From Oscillospiraceae bacterium (GTDB lineage Bacteria; Bacillota_A; Clostridia; Oscillospirales; Ruminococcaceae): a stretch of DNA of 64,000 bases. Positions 46,714 through 55,496 of the stretch are shown one piece after another (positions within the stretch are counted from its first letter, which is position 1; every line of letters starts with the position of its first letter). A model generated the notes under the pieces. That model searched no databases and was not told where the DNA came from. It saw only the letters and a program-made list of their open reading frames with translations. The stretch covers positions 1 to 64,000 of the forward strand of contig JAFWUX010000108.1 of NCBI GenBank assembly GCA_017523995.1, in the 5' to 3' direction. The translations under genes and the position numbers were made by a program.

Positions 46714-47349
46714 TCACTCCGGTTCTGCGGAGCTGCCTGCCGCCGTAAAAGTTCTGCTCCATACGGCGCGGAGCTTGCGTCTTGCACGCTGGATCGCGTT
46801 ATCGACGCTTTTGGACGGGATTGCAAGCTTTTCAGCGATTTCCTCATAGGAAAGCCCGCTGACCGAAAGCCAGAAAATCTCCCGCTCCTGTTTGCTGAGT
46901 ACATCTGCAAGCCTTGCATAAAGCTCGGAAATACGTTCTTTCTCAAAGAATGCCTGCTCGGGCGTATCCGCTTCGTCCGCCAGTGTATCCTGAATGCTGC
47001 TCTCGGGATCATCCAGAGAGACATCCGCAGAACCTGCCGAACGGGATGCCGTTCGCTCCATTCTTGAAACAGTACGCATCCGGTTCCGGATGCAGACAAC
47101 CGCATAGGTACGGAATCCTGCCGCCTTTCCCTGCGCAAACGAAGTCACCGCAGCAAGCAGTCCGAGCATCCCCTCCTGCGCATAGTCCTCGGCATCCGCC
47201 GGATTACCGGCAAATGACCGTGCCATGCTGACTACCGTGGAACGGTAGCGCTCCAGAAGTATCTCAAACGCCTGCGGCTCATCCGCACAGAGGGAGACCA
47301 GTGCTTCATCCGGCATAGAGGTGAGCCTGTCAACAGAGAACGTGCCCAT
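46714..47349 (-). CDS. SigH-like sigma-70 family factor
   Basis: 211 residues. Region 2 includes EILLERYRSTVVSMARSF and DAEDYAQEGMLGLL; region 4 is the C-terminal SYEEIAEKLAIPSKSVDNAIQRARRKLR, whose K-S-V-D-N-A-I-Q-R core is characteristic of SigH, the transition-state/early sporulation sigma. The middle is acidic (SLDDPESSIQDTLADEADTPE). Start ATG 47349 follows GAGGAGG; the frame opens 17 codons earlier. It has its own promoter, overlapped by a TGATATCA palindrome. No sporulation genes are near, so the regulon is open. Confidence 0.85.
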   Translation of the reverse strand: MGTFSVDRLTSMPDEALVSLCADEPQAFEILLERYRSTVVSMARSFAGNPADAEDYAQEGMLGLLAAVTSFAQGKAAGFRTYAVVCIRNRMRTVSRMERTASRSAGSADVSLDDPESSIQDTLADEADTPEQAFFEKERISELYARLADVLSKQEREIFWLSVSGLSYEEIAEKLAIPSKSVDNAIQRARRKLRAVWSRTFTAAGSSAEPE

Positions 47350-47449
47350 GCAGAAAAGCCTCCTCACGCAGAACAAGCACGGTGCCGCATTCCGCCGCAC
47401 CTGTCAGATCCGCAGCCTGCGCAGAACCGCAAACCGCAGAATATGACCT

Positions 47450-47484
47450 GATATCATGATAACCGAAAGCTGTCTATTTGTCAA
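47450..47484 (-). promoter_or_regulatory. promoter of the SigH-like gene with TGATATCA palindrome
   Basis: On the minus strand TTGACA (47479-47484), 17 bases, TATCAT (47456-47461), with TGATATCA at 47450-47457 overlapping its downstream edge. The same -10/palindrome combination occurs at the SPFH promoter. Confidence 0.8.
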
Positions 47485-47562
47485 GCGTTTTTACGCTCAG
47501 CGCACCGAAAACGGCAATATCAACAGCTTTCAACATGCGATATTCGGCAATTAAACCAAATC

Positions 47563-48129
47563 TCAGTCCGCCACGAACTGACCTCGTCCGTCGCGGAACA
47601 GATTGCCGCCGTGAGAATCAATCGCGACGAGCAGCGGAAAGTCCTTCAGCTCCAGCCGCTTGACGGATTCGCATCCGAGATCCTCATAAGCAATGACTTC
47701 ACACTCGGTAATATGTGCCGCAGCAAGCGCACCTGCGCCGCCGACCGCACAGAAATATACCGCATGGTTGCGCTCGATTGCATCGCAGACTTCCTGTGTC
47801 CGCTCACCCTTGCCGATCATCGCAAGGAGCCCTGAATCGAGCAGCATCGGGGCATAGGGATCCATTCTGCCGGAAGTTGTCGGACCGCACGCACCGATCG
47901 GGCGTCCCGGAGGCGCCGCCGTCGGACCTGCATAGTAGATCACGGCATCCTTGAGCGGAAACGGGAGCGCCTGCACACCGTCCGTGCGCATGGCTGCCGT
48001 CAGTCTCTTGTGTGCCGCATCGCGCGAAGTATAGACCGTTCCGGAGAGGATCACACGATCGCCGGCGTGCAGAAGCTGCTGCTCCCGCACCATTGCCGGC
48101 AGATCGGATACATTACAATGATACTCCAT
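47563..48129 (-). CDS. fumarate hydratase/L-tartrate dehydratase beta-type subunit, orphan
   Basis: 188 residues of the class I Fe-S hydro-lyase beta-subunit fold: DRVILSGTVYTSRDAAHKRL, then IYYAGPTAAPPGRPIGACGP, the TTSGRMD motif, and AVGGAGALAAAHI; KRLELKDFPLLVAIDSHG near the end is typical. In the heterodimeric enzyme the alpha subunit carries the 4Fe-4S cluster and the beta subunit helps bind the dicarboxylate. No alpha-subunit gene is in this window. The ATG overlaps the DivIVA-like stop by one base (TGATG), which couples it to a cell-division-type gene rather than to its expected partner. Confidence 0.88.
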   Translation of the reverse strand: MEYHCNVSDLPAMVREQQLLHAGDRVILSGTVYTSRDAAHKRLTAAMRTDGVQALPFPLKDAVIYYAGPTAAPPGRPIGACGPTTSGRMDPYAPMLLDSGLLAMIGKGERTQEVCDAIERNHAVYFCAVGGAGALAAAHITECEVIAYEDLGCESVKRLELKDFPLLVAIDSHGGNLFRDGRGQFVAD

Positions 48130-49610
48130 CAGTTCCAGCCGTTACCGTTTTCGCCGGCGCTCTCAGCGAGATCATCGAAGTTGAACTCGCTCTTGCCGAC
48201 CTTCTCAAAGGACTTGGATGCAACCTCATCGAAGCTCTCGAAGCTCGGGACATCGTCATCGTCGCCGACTGTGGAACGCGCCTCGGAAATGACATTCTTC
48301 GCCTCAGTCAGGCGGCTGCCTGCCTGACCGGAGAGGTTCTCCAGTACAAGCGAAATCTCGTTGAACTTCTTGGAAACGCTGTCGATCTCACTGCGGAGCA
48401 GTGCGCGGACTGTTCTTGCAGTTTCGGTTGTAGTCTTGGTTCTGCGCTCAGCATCCTCGATCGAAGCGCGCACGGATTCCTCAGCATCTGCGACAGTTTT
48501 GATTGCCTGTGCATCTGCATCGTTGAGCTTCTTCTCCGCTTCTGCATTTGCATTGCTGATGGTCTCATCTGCCTGCTTGTTTGCATCTGCGATGGTCTGC
48601 TCAGCCTGTGCATTTGCGTCAGCGATTGTCTGCTCAGCCTGTGCGTTTGCATCTGCGATGGTCTTTGCAGCCTTCTCCTCGGCATCCTTCGTGATAGACG
48701 CAGCCTTCTTGTTTGCCTCGGTTGCGACCTTCTTCGCAGTCATCTGTGCTTCCATAAAGAGTGCGCTCATATCGAAGCCGGTATCCGCGCTGTTCTCTCT
48801 GAGATCCTGATTCTCCTGACGGAGCTGCTCGAGCTCGCGGTCCTTTTCAGCAAGGCTGCTGCTCTGCTCAGAGATGACAGCCTCATACTCAGCGAGCTTC
48901 TGGAGATCAGACTCGCTGGAAAGACCTGCGGTCTCCTCGATCATTGCATTCTTGGTATCGAGCTCTGCGCGGAGCGACTCAAGCTCAGCTGCGGATTCGG
49001 CAGCCTTTGCCTCAAGCGACTCAATCGTTGCAGCGCTCTCGTTGATCTTTGCCTGATACTCTGCGATCTGGTTTGCGAGCTCCTCGGAGCCCTCACCGCC
49101 GCCGCTCAGAGCCTGTGCAGCCGCTGCCGCCAGATCCTGACGCAGAGATTCGTTATCCTCATTGAGTGTGGTCAGACGGCTTTCGAGCTCGGTGACCTTG
49201 TTGTTCAGTGCACTTGTTTCTTCCTGTGCAAGCAGGAGCTCAGCCTGTGCAGATGCGAGATCCGCCTTGGCGTCAGTCGCCTCCTGCTGTACCTCAGCGA
49301 ATGCCTCCTCGGAGACAACGCCTGCGCCGCTGCCGTCGATAACCGGACGGTTCTTCAGCTCATCCTGTGCAGCGCGAAGCTGATTCTTCGTCGTACCCAA
49401 TTCGCCGCGGAGTCGGGAGAGTTCAGCTTCATATTCGGCTTTCAGTTCATCGGTAGCACCGCCGCCGGACTGCGCTTTTTTCTTCAGTTCATCGCGCTCT
49501 TCCTGCAAGGCATAAATCTGGGAATTCAATTCATCGACGTATGCTAAAACATCTTCCTTCACAAAACCGCCACCGATTTTCGTGGTTCTCAAAACATTTG
49601 GCTGATCCAT
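48129..49610 (-). CDS. DivIVA-domain coiled-coil protein
   Basis: 493 residues. The N-terminal ~60 residues fit the DivIVA membrane-targeting domain (LRTTKIGGGFVKEDVLAYVDELN), followed by a coiled coil to residue ~440 (ELEQLRQENQDLREN) and an acidic tail. About residues 310-375 consist of 11-residue repeats such as TIADANAQAEQ, visible as repeated DNA at 48560-48690. Related proteins (GpsB, SepIVA-like) guide septum or pole peptidoglycan synthesis. Start ATG 49610, with GGAG seven bases before. It has its own promoter and is coupled to the fumarase-type gene. An isolated DivIVA of this length is unusual but not unique. Confidence 0.85.
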   Translation of the reverse strand: MDQPNVLRTTKIGGGFVKEDVLAYVDELNSQIYALQEERDELKKKAQSGGGATDELKAEYEAELSRLRGELGTTKNQLRAAQDELKNRPVIDGSGAGVVSEEAFAEVQQEATDAKADLASAQAELLLAQEETSALNNKVTELESRLTTLNEDNESLRQDLAAAAAQALSGGGEGSEELANQIAEYQAKINESAATIESLEAKAAESAAELESLRAELDTKNAMIEETAGLSSESDLQKLAEYEAVISEQSSSLAEKDRELEQLRQENQDLRENSADTGFDMSALFMEAQMTAKKVATEANKKAASITKDAEEKAAKTIADANAQAEQTIADANAQAEQTIADANKQADETISNANAEAEKKLNDADAQAIKTVADAEESVRASIEDAERRTKTTTETARTVRALLRSEIDSVSKKFNEISLVLENLSGQAGSRLTEAKNVISEARSTVGDDDDVPSFESFDEVASKSFEKVGKSEFNFDDLAESAGENGNGWN

Positions 49611-49746
49611 AAGTACGCTCCAATCCTCCGCAAAAAAATGATATTGCACGGCTGCGGGATGCTCAAAACTGCCGTTGCCGGAACTGTTCGCGGATGCAGT
49701 TCCTCCTGTGGCAGCTGATCAACAGTATCCCACGAGTACATAATAT

Positions 49747-49775
49747 ATGATAACACATTTTCGCATTTTTTGCAA
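49747..49775 (-). promoter_or_regulatory. promoter of the DivIVA-like gene
   Basis: On the minus strand TTGCAA (49770-49775), 17 bases, TATCAT (49747-49752). The remaining gap 49776-49941 holds nothing I can name. Confidence 0.75.
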
Positions 49776-49941
49776 GCCGCTATATGTAGAAATATCCGGT
49801 TGTTTTTCGTGCAACTTCACCATATATCTTAGCCATTTTCCGGAACAATCGACAAAAACGAAACCATTTATGCCGATTTCAGGCGCTTTTCGCATCTTTC
49901 GGAACTGTGCAGAAATCACTTTCCGATCCTGAGCGGAATAT

Positions 49942-49970
49942 AAAAAAACAGACCGCCGAAGCAGTCTGTT
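49942..49970 (-). terminator. terminator of the dcw cluster behind ftsZ
   Basis: On the minus strand AACAGAC pairs with GTCTGTT across GCTTCGGC-type loop bases and is followed by seven T; it lies 11 bases after the ftsZ stop. Confidence 0.88.
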
Positions 49971-49980
49971 TTGTGTGATC

Positions 49981-51141
49981 TTATTTCTTATCAAGGATCT
50001 TGAAGATCTCGGAGAGATCATCGTCATCGTCAAGGCGCGGGATCGCACCGGACGGACGCTGCTGTGCAGCCTTTCTCGGCTCGACGGATGCAAAGTTATC
50101 GACGAGCGGATTCTTGACCTCTATCGGCTCCTTCTTCTTCTTTTCAGCAGGCAGCGGAACATCGTCGATGGTGTCCGGCGTCTTGTCCTCATAGCCTGCA
50201 GCGATGACGGTGATAACCATCTCGTCGCTCATATCCTCCTTGAACGCAGTACCGAGGATGACTTCAACACCCGGTGCAGCGGTCTCGGTGATCTTCTGCG
50301 TTGCAGCATCGACCTCAGCAGAAAGCACATCCTCGCTCATTGCGATATTGATGAGCAGGCGCTTTGCACCGGCGATCGAGGTTTCGAGCAGCGGGCTGGA
50401 AATAACAGCAGAAGCTGCCTCGTCCGCCTTGTTCTTGCCTGCGCCGTGACCGATTGCCATATGTGCATAGCCGGCACCCTTCATGATCGTGGAGACATCC
50501 GCGAAGTCCAGATTGATATAGCCGTCCTCAACGATCAGATCGGAGATCGACTTGACACCTGTTTTCAGCACATCATCCGCCATTGCAAAGCTCTGGCGCA
50601 TGGTGAGCGGCTTATCAAGACCGACGAGCAGACGCTCATTCGGAATAATTACGAGGGAATCAACATATTTTTTCAGTGTCTCGATACCGCGCTCAGCCTG
50701 TGCCATTTTCTGCTCACGCTCGAAAGCGAACGGCTTGGTGACAACTGCGACCGTCAGGATCCCGAGTTCCTGTGCGATCTGTGCAACGACGGGAGCTGCA
50801 CCGGTACCGGTACCGCCGCCCATACCTGCGGTAATGAAGATCATGTCCGCACCCTTGAGTGCATTGCTGATCTCATCACGGTTTTCCTCTGCGGACTGTC
50901 TGCCGACCTCAGGACGGTTGCCTGCGCCTCTGCCCTTCGTCAGCTTTGCGCCGATCTGGATTCTGGTCGGTGCCTTCGAGTTCAGCAGTGCCTTTGCATC
51001 GGTGTTCACCGCGATATACTCAATATTTTTCACATCTGCCTGTACCATGCAGTCCAGAGCATTTCCGCCGCCGCCGCCGACGCCGACGACCTTAATATTC
51101 ACCTGCGGGTCAAATGAATCTTCATAAACAAAATCAGTCAT
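49981..51141 (-). CDS. ftsZ: cell division protein FtsZ
   Basis: Tubulin-like GTPase that forms the Z ring. 386 residues: IKVVGVGGGGGNALD at 16-30, NTDAKAL at 46-52, the tubulin signature GGGTGTGAAP at 108-117, and NLDFADV and RLLINIAMSEDV in the core. The C-terminal linker ends with the acidic RLDDDDDLSEIFKIL peptide that binds FtsA or other anchors. Start ATG 51141 has GGAGGAAC before it. A separate promoter lies upstream (51206-51234), so ftsZ can be transcribed apart from the rest of the dcw cluster. No ftsA is next to it. Confidence 0.97.
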   Translation of the reverse strand: MTDFVYEDSFDPQVNIKVVGVGGGGGNALDCMVQADVKNIEYIAVNTDAKALLNSKAPTRIQIGAKLTKGRGAGNRPEVGRQSAEENRDEISNALKGADMIFITAGMGGGTGTGAAPVVAQIAQELGILTVAVVTKPFAFEREQKMAQAERGIETLKKYVDSLVIIPNERLLVGLDKPLTMRQSFAMADDVLKTGVKSISDLIVEDGYINLDFADVSTIMKGAGYAHMAIGHGAGKNKADEAASAVISSPLLETSIAGAKRLLINIAMSEDVLSAEVDAATQKITETAAPGVEVILGTAFKEDMSDEMVITVIAAGYEDKTPDTIDDVPLPAEKKKKEPIEVKNPLVDNFASVEPRKAAQQRPSGAIPRLDDDDDLSEIFKILDKK

Positions 51142-51205
51142 CAAAGTTCCTCCATTTCGACAGCCCAAGGTTCCGCTCGGGAGAGCCGCCTACAAACATA
51201 TAGTT

Positions 51206-51234
51206 ATTTTATCACAGTTTCGATGTGAATGCAA
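51206..51234 (-). promoter_or_regulatory. promoter of ftsZ
   Basis: On the minus strand TTGCAT (51229-51234), 17 bases, TAAAAT (51206-51211), in the gap between ftsQ and ftsZ. Confidence 0.7.
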
Positions 51235-51296
51235 GCGGATTTTTTATTTTTGCGCAACTTTGTGCAATTTAACGAATAATTTGTTTGAATATTATG

Positions 51297-52190
51297 TCAT
51301 TCTATGGCAGTTGACGTGGTTGTGGTAGTCGTTTCGGCGGATTGCGGCGCAGTCTCCGTAATCATGCTGAGCCACGAAGGCGTCGTAACCGGATTTTCGA
51401 TTGTTTCCAGCGGCAGAACGGAGATCTGTTTGTTGCCGATCATCGTCAGTTTGTAGTTCTTGTTCGCATTCAGATTATTGAGCTTTTCAAATACAGTGAG
51501 CGCCAAACGGAGCTTATAAACTGCATCGCTGCTGTTGCCCATATGGAACACGGCATTGCTGCCGATGTAAACCAGAATATCACTCTGATCCGCCATATCC
51601 AGCGACCAGATGCGCGGATCGCCGCACTCGGAGACCGCGGCGGTCAGGGTCTTGAGGATGTTGTCGCGCTTTTCGTCCTCGGAGCGCAGCACCATACCGA
51701 TCGAACCCTCCGCCGGATTGTAGCCGGAGATAATCAGCAGCCCCGGATACGGATCCTCTTTGAGTTCTTCGAGCACGCGGTTCGAGGAGCTGACCAGCAG
51801 ATAGCCGTAGCTCTGCGTGATATTCGCAACCGGCACCGCCCGCTCAACCTTGATTTCGACTGTGGACGGAAACTGCCGCGTCACCGTGACTTTCTCTGCA
51901 TACACAACATTTGCGCGGACACGTTCCGCTGCGATATTCGTATCCAGCCGCACGAGATTATCGTGATATTTGATCTGGCTCAGCGCCACGATCTGCTCGT
52001 CCGGCGTATCGGTTTCATTGATGACCACAATATCCTTGATATTGAAGAACAGCGTCATCGAAAGCGCTGCCGCAAGCCCGATCACCAGTACAATGACCAG
52101 CAGAATATAGGCTCTGTGACCGCGTGTCCGGCGGCGGCGGCGTTTGCTGCTGCGCTGCCGTTTGACACTCTGCTTGACGACGTCCTGCAT
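51297..52190 (-). CDS. ftsQ: cell division protein FtsQ/DivIB
   Basis: 297 residues. A very basic cytoplasmic N-terminus (KRQRSSKRRRRRTRGH), one membrane helix (~27-50), then the extracytoplasmic POTRA domain (FFNIKDIVVINETDTPDEQI) and beta domain, ending in a Thr-rich tail. It links early and late divisome proteins through FtsL and FtsB/DivIC. Length and topology are normal. A GAGAGGAGTG site lies before the ATG. A 200-base gap with a large hairpin separates it from murA. Confidence 0.9.
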   Translation of the reverse strand: MQDVVKQSVKRQRSSKRRRRRTRGHRAYILLVIVLVIGLAAALSMTLFFNIKDIVVINETDTPDEQIVALSQIKYHDNLVRLDTNIAAERVRANVVYAEKVTVTRQFPSTVEIKVERAVPVANITQSYGYLLVSSSNRVLEELKEDPYPGLLIISGYNPAEGSIGMVLRSEDEKRDNILKTLTAAVSECGDPRIWSLDMADQSDILVYIGSNAVFHMGNSSDAVYKLRLALTVFEKLNNLNANKNYKLTMIGNKQISVLPLETIENPVTTPSWLSMITETAPQSAETTTTTTSTAIE

Positions 52191-52232
52191 CCGTTCTCAC
52201 TCCTCTCTCCGACTTCTGAGACAATATTGCCC

Positions 52233-52290
52233 TGTTGAACGTGGAAAAATGCCGTAACGTATCAGCGTGGATTTTCCCACAAGTTCAACA
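52233..52290 (-). other. large hairpin in the ftsQ leader
   Basis: TGTTGAAC plus GTGGAAAA (52233-52248) pair with TTTTCCCAC and GTTCAACA (52272-52290), with a two-base bulge and a ~23-nt loop. TTTTCAAC words recur at 52294, 52366 and 52377 in the same gap. The role is unknown; it may act as a processing or attenuation site between murA and ftsQ. Confidence 0.4.
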
Positions 52291-52390
52291 GAGTTTTCAA
52301 CACTATAACCCTGCAACCACGCGGAAACCGGCGGTTTTCCCCCGCCTTCCGGATAGTTTTGCACTTTTTCAACCAAGTTTTCAACAAAAT

Positions 52391-53689
52391 TCAGAGTTTC
52401 ACACCCGAAAAGCTGCGCTCCAAGGCTGAAAACGCTTTGCGCTCGGTCGCGATGCCGAGACTGTTGAAAGTCTCTGCAAAATGTTCATATCCGCGGTCCA
52501 GATGCTGCAGACCGGAAAGATATGTGATACCCTCCGCACCGGCCGCCGCAGCAGCCAGTGCCGCGCCGCCTCTGAGATCCATCGCTTCGACGGATGCGCC
52601 GTGCAGCTTCGGGACGCCGGTCACAACCGCAGTTCTGCCTGATACGCGGATATCTGCGCCCATTCTTGCCAGCTCGCCCATGTGCTTGAACCGGTTTTCA
52701 AAGATCGTTTCCTCCAGCATGCTCGTGCCCTTTGCCGTGCAGAGCACCGCCGAAATCAATGCCTGCGCATCAGTCGGGAAGCCCGGATACGGCATCGTGC
52801 GTATGTAGCTGATGCTTTTGAGCGGTCCGGTGCGGTCTAAGAAGATGCGGTCTCCGCAGACGCCGATCCGGCAGCCTGCCTGCTCCAGCAGATCCAGACA
52901 GCTTTTCATGTCCTGCGGGGCTGCATCGCGCAGACAGATTTCGCCGCCTGCCGCCGCACCCGCGCAAAGATAGGTCATCGCGGCGATGCGGTCTGCCATG
53001 ACGCGGTATTCCGTGCCGTGCAGATGCTTTCCGCCGCGGATCACAACGGTATGCGTTCCGGCGCCCTGAATCTCCGCGCCGCACTGATTGAGAAAGCCCG
53101 CGAGATCGGCGATCTCGGGCTCACAGGCGGCATTTGTCAGGACGGTCTCACCCTCTGCACAGACGGCTGCCATCAGGACATTCTCCGTCACCCCGACAGA
53201 CGGGATCGGCAGATGAATCCTTGCGCCGGTAAGCTTCTCCGCGGAGCAGAACATTCTGCCTGCCCCCTCGCGGATCCGCACACCCATTGCGCGCATCGCA
53301 TCCAGATGCAGATTGATCGGGCGCGGGCCAAGCTCGCAGCCGCCGGGCATGGTCAGCGTGCAGCGCTTCATGCTGCCGAGAATCGGTCCAAGAAACATGA
53401 TGGACGAGCGCATCGCGCGCATATCCTCATCCGGAATCTCATAGACCTCCGCCGATTCCCGAACGATCCGGACGGTATTGCCCTCCGCCGTCGAACGGCA
53501 TCCGAGCCGGTTCAGGATCCGGCATGCCGCGTAGACATCCGAGAGCTGCGGCACATTTGTCAGGACGGTCTCGCCGCCGCAGAGCAGTGCAGCCGCCATC
53601 AGCGGGAGCGCGCTGTTCTTCGCGCCCTGTACGGAAATCTCACCGTGCAGCGGTCTGCCGCCGGTTATTTTCAGATACTCCTCTGTCAT
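52391..53689 (-). CDS. murA: UDP-N-acetylglucosamine 1-carboxyvinyltransferase
   Basis: First committed step of peptidoglycan precursor synthesis: transfers enolpyruvate from PEP to UDP-GlcNAc. 432 residues in the EPSP-synthase-like double fold; GAKNSALPLMAAALL has the Lys24-Asn25 pair, PGGCELGPRPINLH carries catalytic Cys118 (the fosfomycin target, so no intrinsic Cys-to-Asp resistance), and YPGFPTDAQA is conserved. It lies in the dcw cluster between murG and ftsQ. Firmicutes often have two MurA paralogs; which one this is cannot be told from the sequence alone. Confidence 0.96.
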   Translation of the reverse strand: MTEEYLKITGGRPLHGEISVQGAKNSALPLMAAALLCGGETVLTNVPQLSDVYAACRILNRLGCRSTAEGNTVRIVRESAEVYEIPDEDMRAMRSSIMFLGPILGSMKRCTLTMPGGCELGPRPINLHLDAMRAMGVRIREGAGRMFCSAEKLTGARIHLPIPSVGVTENVLMAAVCAEGETVLTNAACEPEIADLAGFLNQCGAEIQGAGTHTVVIRGGKHLHGTEYRVMADRIAAMTYLCAGAAAGGEICLRDAAPQDMKSCLDLLEQAGCRIGVCGDRIFLDRTGPLKSISYIRTMPYPGFPTDAQALISAVLCTAKGTSMLEETIFENRFKHMGELARMGADIRVSGRTAVVTGVPKLHGASVEAMDLRGGAALAAAAAGAEGITYLSGLQHLDRGYEHFAETFNSLGIATERKAFSALERSFSGVKL

Positions 53690-53790
53690 ATTGCATCACC
53701 TCAAACGTAAAGGGCGGTATCCGCCGTTTGTCTTTAGCGTATGCTGATTTTGCCGATTCTGTGAATCCGCGCAAAATCCGTTCTCTCTCT

Positions 53791-54909
53791 TTATTTTTGA
53801 CGAATGTCCTTGATCGCATTCCAGATGCGGTCATTCGTATCGGTCAGGAACAGCCTGCCCGCGCGCTGGTGCATCGCGAGCCGCTTTTCCGGATCGTTGT
53901 AAAGCGCTTCGATATGCTGCTTCATCAGGTCGATTGTCAGGTCTTTCTGTTCAATGACAACCGCAGCGCCCGCCTTGCCCAGCACCATTGCGTTGTAATA
54001 CTGGTGGTTTTCAGCCGCCGCCGGATACGGAATCAGAATCGACGCTCTGCCGACTGCCTCGAGTTCGCTCAGCGTCGATGCACCGGCTCTGCTGATGACA
54101 AGATCCGCCGCCGCAAGACAGATATCCATATCGTGGATGTACTCGGTCACGCGCATCCGCGGATCATCTGCGATGCCGCGCTTTTTGAGCTCATCCGGCA
54201 TGGTGTCCCTACCGTGCTTGCCGTAGGCATGAATATGGTTGATCTGCATATCGGATTCGAGATGCCACTGCATCAGCTCCGGCATCATATCATTGAGACA
54301 TTTTGCGCCCTGACTGCCGCCGAACGATACAATCAGCATGCCCTCGCGGTATCCGAGCTGACGGCGTGCCTGCTCTCTGTCCACTTTGGTCATGCCGCCG
54401 CGGACGGGCAGTCCGGTCATGACGGTGTTTGTGCCTGCGGGGAAGTATTTTTTTGCCTCCTCAAAGGTCATCATGACAGCCTTTGCCTTTTTGGCAAGGA
54501 GCTTGTTCGTCACGCCGGGAAATGCGTTCTGCTCATGCACCGCCGTCGGGATGCCGAGCTGCTGTGCGGCACGGATCACCGGTCCGGATGCATAGCCGCC
54601 GGTGCCGATTGCCAGACACGGCTGAAATTCGCGGACAATTTTGCGGGCATGTCCGCCTGCCGTCATCAGGTAGCGGACGGCTTTCAGATTCCGTTTGATG
54701 TTCTCGGGGCTCAGGCTCCGCTGAAATCCGGCGGATTCGACAAATTCCATGCGGTAGCCGGCAGCGGGCACGAGGGTCGCCTCCATGCCGTCCGGTGTGC
54801 CGACAAACAGAAATTCCGCCTCCGGATCATGTTCTGCAATGATGCCTGCAATGGCAAGTCCCGGGTTGATGTGTCCGCCCGTACCGCCGCAGGAAATCAG
54901 ATATCTCAT
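53791..54909 (-). CDS. murG: MurG glycosyltransferase
   Basis: Adds GlcNAc to lipid I to form lipid II on the cytoplasmic face. 372 residues of GT28 type: N-terminal CGGTGGHINPGLAIAG, QNAFPGVTNKLL, then VSFGGSQGAKCLNDMM and ISRAGASTLSELEAVGRASILIPYP, with the UDP-GlcNAc-binding Glu in the second half. It follows the nudix gene by 58 bases on the same strand. Confidence 0.96.
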   Translation of the reverse strand: MRYLISCGGTGGHINPGLAIAGIIAEHDPEAEFLFVGTPDGMEATLVPAAGYRMEFVESAGFQRSLSPENIKRNLKAVRYLMTAGGHARKIVREFQPCLAIGTGGYASGPVIRAAQQLGIPTAVHEQNAFPGVTNKLLAKKAKAVMMTFEEAKKYFPAGTNTVMTGLPVRGGMTKVDREQARRQLGYREGMLIVSFGGSQGAKCLNDMMPELMQWHLESDMQINHIHAYGKHGRDTMPDELKKRGIADDPRMRVTEYIHDMDICLAAADLVISRAGASTLSELEAVGRASILIPYPAAAENHQYYNAMVLGKAGAAVVIEQKDLTIDLMKQHIEALYNDPEKRLAMHQRAGRLFLTDTNDRIWNAIKDIRQK

Positions 54910-54967
54910 ATTGGTCTCCAGTCTTTCGGTTCACAGCCTCCGCTGTGTGGATTTATGTTCCTGCATC

Positions 54968-55468
54968 TCAAAGATGGATGTACGTCCCGTATGCCTCCGC
55001 GATCAGCGGCGTGTGCTGCGGGATTGTTTTATGCGCTGCAATCAGCGCCTTGTATTCGTCAGTTGTTACCCAGCGGAACGCATCGGTTTCGCCCTCCTGC
55101 ATCCGGAGCTGCGCATCCTGCACATCGCGGCGGAGCAGGAAAAATGTGTGGATATACCCCGTTCTGTGAAAGACGCCGCAGGGAATCAGGTCGGATTCCG
55201 CTGCACGGATGCCGGTCTCCTCAAAGAGCTCGCGGACGGCACCTTCGACCGCCCGTTCGCCGGACTGCACGCATCCGCCGGTGATCTCCCATCTGCCGGA
55301 ATACTTCTTCGGGAATGCGCGCCGTGTCATCAGGAATCTGCCGTCGCTGCGCAGCGTCATGACCGCGGTCAGCATCAGATTCGTTCCTGCCGGCACGGGA
55401 TTCCCGCGCAGAACCGTCCCGAGGATTCTTGTGCCGGTATCATCATATAAATCGAGCAGCTCTGTCAT
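54968..55468 (-). CDS. NUDIX hydrolase in the dcw cluster
   Basis: 166 residues. The Nudix box is complete: GGCVQSGERAVEGAVRELF continued by EETGI, with the metal-binding Glu set. The fold begins MLTAVMTLRSDGRFLMTRR and includes the YSGRWEITGG strand. Substrates of such small enzymes (nucleoside diphosphate derivatives) cannot be told by eye; the ITGG context resembles IDI-like and DR-type family members. Start ATG 55468 follows AAAGGGGTG. It sits between ftsW and murG, a place normally free of such a gene. Confidence 0.88.
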   Translation of the reverse strand: MTELLDLYDDTGTRILGTVLRGNPVPAGTNLMLTAVMTLRSDGRFLMTRRAFPKKYSGRWEITGGCVQSGERAVEGAVRELFEETGIRAAESDLIPCGVFHRTGYIHTFFLLRRDVQDAQLRMQEGETDAFRWVTTDEYKALIAAHKTIPQHTPLIAEAYGTYIHL

Positions 55469-55496
55469 CGGCACACCCCTTTCGTCCGTTCTGAAA

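Noticed and set aside
48560..48690. Tandem DNA repeat in the DivIVA-like gene considered as a mobile or regulatory repeat
   Set aside because: It encodes regular 11-residue coiled-coil units in frame, so it is explained by the protein.
48012..49547. 511-codon open frame opposite the DivIVA-like gene
   Set aside because: Its Cys/Leu/Ser composition mirrors the Ala/Glu/Gln-rich coiled coil on the minus strand; no independent support.
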